NCBI GenBank assembly: GCA_032250805.1
Contig: JAVVEM010000061.1
Location: 1 to 10,295, forward strand
Length of the DNA: 10,295 bases
From: B18-G4 sp032250805
Lineage (GTDB): Bacteria; Bacteroidota; Bacteroidia; Bacteroidales; B18-G4
Direction: 5' to 3'
Of this stretch, positions 6,085 to 10,295 are shown in pieces. The stretch's first letter is position 1. Each line of letters begins with the position of its first letter. Made by a program: the position numbers and the translations under genes. A model generated the notes under the pieces. That model did not search any database. It saw only the letters and a program-made list of their open reading frames with translations, and was not told the DNA's origin.

Positions 6085-7209
6085 ATGTACAGAATCAGCA
6101 AATCAACCAATAGCGTTACGAAGCTTGAACAAAGAATGTTCAAGGATTTGAAGATCCGCGAAAGAGAACATCTTCAGGAATGGATAGCCAATAATCCGGA
6201 AATGCTTGGAGAGGAACTGCTCATCATACAAAAAGAGTTTGATGGTTTTAATGATACCCATGAACGGCTCGATCTTCTGGCTCTTGATAAAGATGGCGGG
6301 CTGGTGATCATCGAGAACAAATTGGATGATACCGGGCGTAACGTGGTCTGGCAGGCATTGAAATACACTTCCTATTGCTCAACCCTTACCAATAGCCAGA
6401 TCATTAAAATGTACCAGGCTTATCTTGATCAGCATGGCAATGGCGAAAATGCCAAAGAAAGCATTCTGGAGTTTTTGGAGCGGGATGAGGAAGACCTGTT
6501 GCTCAACAGGAATGACCAACGCATTATCTTTGTCAGCAACAACTATCGTAAAGAGGTTACATCTAGCGTACTCTGGTTACTCAATCACGATATACAGATC
6601 CAATGCTTCAGGGCAACACCATTCAGCATGGGTGAGGAAATATTCCTCCAGGTAGAACAGATCATTCCATTGCCTGAGACCAAGGAATTTATGATCGATG
6701 TCATGGAGAAGGAAAAAGAGGAAAAAAGCAAGAGCAAAGCTGTCGCAGAAGGAGAGGCACGATTGGTAGAGTTCTGGAGCAAGCTAAAAGATGATCTTAA
6801 GAAGCACAATATTGACTATATCGACAGGGTCTCAGCCAAGCCATATTACAGCATTGGTTTCTGGAAAGGCCACGCTAAATTTGCATTTTGTATAGGCCGG
6901 TTCACGAATAGAGTTGAATTATATTTAGCAGATGATTCACAGAAAATATTCTTCGATACGATGCTTCAATATAAAGATGAAATTGAAGAAGGATTTGATG
7001 GAAAAATCCACTGGGAAAGATTAGATAATAAGAAAGCTTCCAGGATAAAACTTGAAATGCCCGTTTCGGAGTATAAGAAAATAGAAGGAGTCTTTGAAGA
7101 TAAAACTAACTGGGAACACTGGATAAAATGGTACAGAGAATCGATGACGGCGTTTTATGGGAGCGTTTATCCGATATGGGAGAAGGTCCAGAACGAATTG
7201 AGTAAATGA
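6085..7209 (+). CDS. DUF4268 protein with PD-(D/E)XK nuclease-like N-terminal domain
   Basis: This 374-residue protein sits between hsdS (9 bp gap) and hsdR (4 bp ATGA overlap), so it is very likely made with the restriction complex. Residues 20-100 carry a nuclease-like core: helix HLQEWIANNPEML (29-41), then D63 in RLDLLALD, E77-N78-K79 in LVIIENKLDD, and Q90-A-L-K-Y94. This D...ExK...QxxxY pattern is that of PD-(D/E)XK enzymes of the RecB/NucS kind, with all key residues present. A charged lysine/glutamate linker (about 206-224) leads to a C-terminal domain (about 225-370) with several tryptophans, including EHWIKWYRESM, which resembles DUF4268. Such proteins recur beside restriction and other defence genes, but I know of no proven role. 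It could be an accessory nuclease, a DNA-end sensor or a regulator of the type I enzyme; a freestanding defence nuclease is also possible. Confidence 0.75.
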   Translation: MYRISKSTNSVTKLEQRMFKDLKIREREHLQEWIANNPEMLGEELLIIQKEFDGFNDTHERLDLLALDKDGGLVIIENKLDDTGRNVVWQALKYTSYCSTLTNSQIIKMYQAYLDQHGNGENAKESILEFLERDEEDLLLNRNDQRIIFVSNNYRKEVTSSVLWLLNHDIQIQCFRATPFSMGEEIFLQVEQIIPLPETKEFMIDVMEKEKEEKSKSKAVAEGEARLVEFWSKLKDDLKKHNIDYIDRVSAKPYYSIGFWKGHAKFAFCIGRFTNRVELYLADDSQKIFFDTMLQYKDEIEEGFDGKIHWERLDNKKASRIKLEMPVSEYKKIEGVFEDKTNWEHWIKWYRESMTAFYGSVYPIWEKVQNELSK

Positions 7210-10076
7210 TGGTTCATCAATCCGAGGCCATATTAGAAAATATTCTGATCGAGCAACTCAGGGGCTTGCAGTATGATTATGTCCCGATCACTGATGAAGA
7301 AACCATCCTGGTTAATTTAATGCTTCAACTCGAAAAATTCAATGGTCTGGTCTTTACCCAACGGGAGTTTGAAGCCATTTTAAATCATTTGTCAAAAGGA
7401 AATGTATTTGAGAAAGCCAGGACGTTAAAAGACCGGTTTCAACTTAACCGCGACAATGGCGAAAGTGCTTACATCAGGTTTTTTAATCAGGAAGAATGGA
7501 ATAAGAACCTGTTTCAGGTCACAAACCAGGTAACCCAGCAAGGCACCTTTAAAAATCGTTATGACGTTAGCATACTTGTCAATGGATTGCCTCTTGTCCA
7601 TATTGAATTAAAACGACGGGGCCTGGAATTAAAGGAAGCCTTTAACCAGATCAACCGCTACCAGCGTCATTCATTCTGGACCAACAGCGGTTTGTTTCAG
7701 TATGTGCAGATCTTCGTGATCAGCAACGGGGTGAATACAAAGTACTATGCCAACAATCGCTTTCAGTCATTTCAACAAACATTTTTCTGGGCCGATGAGC
7801 GCAACCGGAACATTAGCGGTTTGACTGAATTTGCCAATGCCTTCCTCATCCGTGATCATATCGGAAAGATGATTGCCAAATACATTGTGCTGAATGAAAC
7901 CTTCAAAATACCGATGGTCTTGCGGCCTTATCAGTATTATGCGGTGGAAGCCATTATCGACCAGGTAAAGCATACACGCGAAAACGCTTATATATGGCAT
8001 ACAACGGGATCGGGAAAAACACTCACTTCCTTTAAAGCAAGCCAGGTGATCATGGGGCTGCCGGAAGTTCACAAGGTAGTGTTTGTAGTCGACCGCAAAG
8101 ATCTGGATTATCAGACCATGCAGGAGTTTAACAGCTTTAAGAAAGGCAGTGTTGATGTTACGGATAACACAAAAAAACTTGTCGAGCAGTTTGGCGATGA
8201 TACCGGCCTGATCGTTACCACCATCCAGAAACTGAATAATGCCATATCCATAAAGCGTTACACGGGCGCTATGCAGCACCTGAAGGATAAGCGAATGGTA
8301 TTTATTTTTGATGAATGCCATCGCAGTCAGTTCGGTGAAACGCATAAGAAGATCACATCATATTTCAAAAATATTCAGCTTTTTGGATTTACCGGTACGC
8401 CCATTTTTGCAGATAATGCATACAAAAACGAGCAGGGCAAGCGAACCACAAAAGACCTTTTTGGGAAATGCCTGCATAAATATGTGATCACCGATGCCAT
8501 CCGCGATCAGAATGTGCTCCGTTTCAGTATTGAATACATTGGCCGCTATCATCAAAAAGGGAATACCTATTTGGATATTAAGGTTGAAGGCATTGATACC
8601 AAAGAAGAAAGGGAGTCGGAGACGCACATTGAAAAGGTTGTTGATTATATATTACGTTTTCACGATCAGAAAACACACAACAAAAACTTTACATCCATTT
8701 TTGCTGTAAGTAATATCCCAACGCTGATCCGATATTATGAAATATTTAAACAAAAAAAGACAGCAGGTGAACATGATTTAAGGATTGCTACAATTTTTTC
8801 ATACAATGCCAATGAGGACGATCAGGACGCCATGGGCTTGCTGCCCAATGAATATTCCCTTGTTGCAGATCCAAAATTAGCATACAGCAGTGCACACAGT
8901 CGCGACAAGCTCGAAGAGTTTATAAGCGATTATAACGCGATGTTTGGCACAGCCTTTTCTACCCGCGACAGCCAGAAATATGAAAATTACTTCAAAGACA
9001 TCAGTAAACGGATCAAAGACAGAGAAAAGATCGGATTTGATGAAAAAGGCAGAATTGACATCCTGCTTGTGGTGAATATGTTCCTGACCGGCTTTGATGC
9101 GAAGAAAGTAAACACACTATATGTCGATAAGAACCTGCGGTATCATGGCGTGATACAGGCCTTTTCCCGAACCAACCGTATTTTAAACGAGCAGAAATCC
9201 CACGGGAACATATTATGCTTCCGTAATCTAAAAAAGAATACAGACGAAGCCATAGCACTCTTTTCAAACAAAAATGCCAGGGAGGAGATCCTGTTGCCTC
9301 CTTATGAAGCCATCGTGCAGAAATTCAGCAAGAGTCTTGCTAACTTACTCACAATAGCTCCTACGGTGCAAAGTGTGAATGAATTGCCAGATGAAGAAAA
9401 ACAAATGGAATTTGTGCAGGCTTTTCGTTCACTGATCAGGTTAAAAAATGTGCTGGTGACCTTTGCGGATTTCGATTGGGACGATTTACCAATGGCAGAG
9501 CAGGATTTTGAAGATTACAAAAGCAAATACCTCGACCTGTATGATAAGGTCAGGAGTGACCGGCAAAAAGACAAGGCCTCCATCCTGGAAGATGTTGATT
9601 TTGAGCTGGAACTGATACACCGTGACGAGGTGAATGTTGCTTATATCCTGAAGCTCCTGGCCAGGCTGAAGCAGGCAGAAGCCCGGGACATGCAGGCACA
9701 AAAGAAAAATATTGTCGATCTGCTTGCCGGCGAGATCCAGTTAAGAAGCAAGCGGGAACTTATAGAGCAGTTTATTGAAGAAAATCTACCGCAGATCGAA
9801 GACGTGGACGACATCCCGGATGAATTTGAAAAATTCTGGCATGAGCAGAAAGTCCTGGCTGTAAGCAAGATTTGCGAAGAAGAGCACCTTGACCAGAAAC
9901 AATTCCAAAACCTCATAGACACATACATTTTCAGCGAACAGGAACCCATCAGAGACGATGTATTTCAATGCCTCGAAAGCCGGCCCAGCGTATTAAAAGC
10001 CCGCGAAATAGGGGAGAGGATCATTGAAAAAATGAAAACCTTTGTGGAAGTGTTTGTGAAGGGTGTGGCGGCGTAG
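7206..10076 (+). CDS. hsdR: Type I restriction endonuclease/translocase subunit HsdR
   Basis: HsdR is the motor and nuclease of the type I complex. When HsdM/HsdS meets an unmethylated site, it pumps DNA using ATP and cuts at a distance. The 956 residues show, in order, a PD-(D/E)XK nuclease (D120, E134-L-K136, then Q148-x3-Y152), Walker A TTGSGKT (266-272, K271), DECH box (369-372), FTGTP (395-399), and helicase motifs V (NMFLTGFDA, 624-632) and VI (QAFSRTNRI, 651-659). A helical C-terminal region from about 690 follows, as in the EcoR124I R subunit. All motifs are intact, so the enzyme should be active. It is somewhat shorter than EcoR124I HsdR, mostly in the C-terminal part. The ATG at 7206 overlaps the previous stop (ATGA); a second ATG lies at 7209. 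Translational coupling to the preceding gene is likely. Confidence 0.95.
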   Translation: MMVHQSEAILENILIEQLRGLQYDYVPITDEETILVNLMLQLEKFNGLVFTQREFEAILNHLSKGNVFEKARTLKDRFQLNRDNGESAYIRFFNQEEWNKNLFQVTNQVTQQGTFKNRYDVSILVNGLPLVHIELKRRGLELKEAFNQINRYQRHSFWTNSGLFQYVQIFVISNGVNTKYYANNRFQSFQQTFFWADERNRNISGLTEFANAFLIRDHIGKMIAKYIVLNETFKIPMVLRPYQYYAVEAIIDQVKHTRENAYIWHTTGSGKTLTSFKASQVIMGLPEVHKVVFVVDRKDLDYQTMQEFNSFKKGSVDVTDNTKKLVEQFGDDTGLIVTTIQKLNNAISIKRYTGAMQHLKDKRMVFIFDECHRSQFGETHKKITSYFKNIQLFGFTGTPIFADNAYKNEQGKRTTKDLFGKCLHKYVITDAIRDQNVLRFSIEYIGRYHQKGNTYLDIKVEGIDTKEERESETHIEKVVDYILRFHDQKTHNKNFTSIFAVSNIPTLIRYYEIFKQKKTAGEHDLRIATIFSYNANEDDQDAMGLLPNEYSLVADPKLAYSSAHSRDKLEEFISDYNAMFGTAFSTRDSQKYENYFKDISKRIKDREKIGFDEKGRIDILLVVNMFLTGFDAKKVNTLYVDKNLRYHGVIQAFSRTNRILNEQKSHGNILCFRNLKKNTDEAIALFSNKNAREEILLPPYEAIVQKFSKSLANLLTIAPTVQSVNELPDEEKQMEFVQAFRSLIRLKNVLVTFADFDWDDLPMAEQDFEDYKSKYLDLYDKVRSDRQKDKASILEDVDFELELIHRDEVNVAYILKLLARLKQAEARDMQAQKKNIVDLLAGEIQLRSKRELIEQFIEENLPQIEDVDDIPDEFEKFWHEQKVLAVSKICEEEHLDQKQFQNLIDTYIFSEQEPIRDDVFQCLESRPSVLKAREIGERIIEKMKTFVEVFVKGVAA

Positions 10077-10087
10077 TCAATAGATGA

Positions 10088-10123
10088 AATATTAAATTTA
10101 TCAATAATTAATGTTATATTTTT
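10088..10123 (+). terminator. Weak AT-only hairpin after hsdR
   Basis: AATATTAA (10088-10095) can pair with TTAATGTT (10108-10115) over 8 bp including one T-G wobble, with a 12-nt loop, and ATATTTTT follows. It lies 11 bp after the hsdR stop. The stem has no G-C pair, so it is at best a weak terminator, and in DNA this AT-rich it could be chance. Confidence 0.25.
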
Positions 10124-10124
10124 C

Positions 10125-10256
10125 ATGAATTGGGATAATATTATTTCGGAACAAAGAACTGGAACTAAAACTCAAACCAAAGATGCTCGCTCTGAATATC
10201 AAAGAGATTTTGATCGTCTAATTTTCAACTCCTCATTTAGCCTGAAAAATTCATAA
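10125..10256 (+). pseudogene. dgt: Truncated dGTP triphosphohydrolase (dgt) N-terminus
   Basis: The 43-codon frame reads MNWDNIISEQRTG, then KDARSEYQRDFDRLIFNSSF, and ends with SLKNS and a stop. It matches the start of bacterial dGTPases of Bacteroidota (MNW..LIS..R.G, then a RSEFQRDYDRLIFS segment, which is normally followed by FRRLQNKTQVF and the HD domain). The match ends at the point where RRLQ should come; SLKN in its place looks like R-L-Q-N with a codon missing and changes. Further on, AGGTTATCTCATT at 10283-10295 could encode R-L-S-H, as in the NRL(T/S)HS motif, in a shifted frame, so decay by deletions is more likely than a clean insertion. The HD metal site is absent, so no hydrolase activity is expected. 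Whether more of the gene lies beyond the window end is not visible. Confidence 0.7.
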
Positions 10257-10295
10257 ACTTCAAAAAAACAGAGGAGAAATGCAGGTTATCTCATT

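Noticed and set aside
7767..8345. 192-codon frame on the - strand inside hsdR
   Set aside because: It lies wholly opposite an intact HsdR helicase region and shows no domain; an antisense shadow.
1..10295. CRISPR array, tRNA or rRNA genes, insertion sequence
   Set aside because: No regularly spaced 25-40 bp repeats, no tRNA-like cloverleaf segment and no transposase gene were seen.

Overview
The window looks like an accessory (defence) region of a Bacteroidota chromosome. The sequence is AT-rich. Recognisable Shine-Dalgarno sites are missing before the genes. One promoter matches the Bacteroidota pattern TTG-N20-TAnnTTTG exactly (652-682). The intergenic DNA carries heptamer and decamer tandem repeats and a triple-hairpin repeat of the sort seen in this phylum. 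All genes with support lie on the + strand, and I found none on the - strand.

Layout. Positions 1-651 are non-coding and repeat-rich: a 7-bp array (41-117), a three-hairpin element (299-380) and a 10-bp array (551-590). Positions 652-2526 hold a promoter, a 17-bp operator-like palindrome and two overlapping genes that look like a type IV (AbiE-type) toxin-antitoxin pair: an AbiEi-like regulator and an AbiEii-like nucleotidyltransferase. Then come a short start-less coding remnant (2505-2651), a hairpin terminator (2647-2695) and a small DUF413 (MaoP/YifE-like) gene (2716-3111). Positions 3182-10076 hold a type I restriction-modification operon of the EcoR124I (type IC) kind, in the order hsdM, hsdS, an accessory DUF4268/PD-(D/E)XK protein gene, hsdR. 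Right of it, at 10125-10256, lies a 43-residue N-terminal stump of a dGTP triphosphohydrolase (dgt) that breaks off just before its conserved RRLQ segment. It marks a decayed gene at the island edge.

How the genes fit together. HsdM and HsdS should form the methyltransferase, and with HsdR the restriction complex. The accessory gene begins 9 bp after hsdS and overlaps hsdR by 4 bp (ATGA), so it is probably made with the complex. Its N-terminal nuclease motif has almost the same spacing as that of HsdR, and this is the most interesting lead in the window. The AbiE-like pair upstream is a separate, probably autoregulated, phage-defence or island-maintenance module. Base composition changes inside hsdM and hsdS suggest that the specificity region has been exchanged by recombination.
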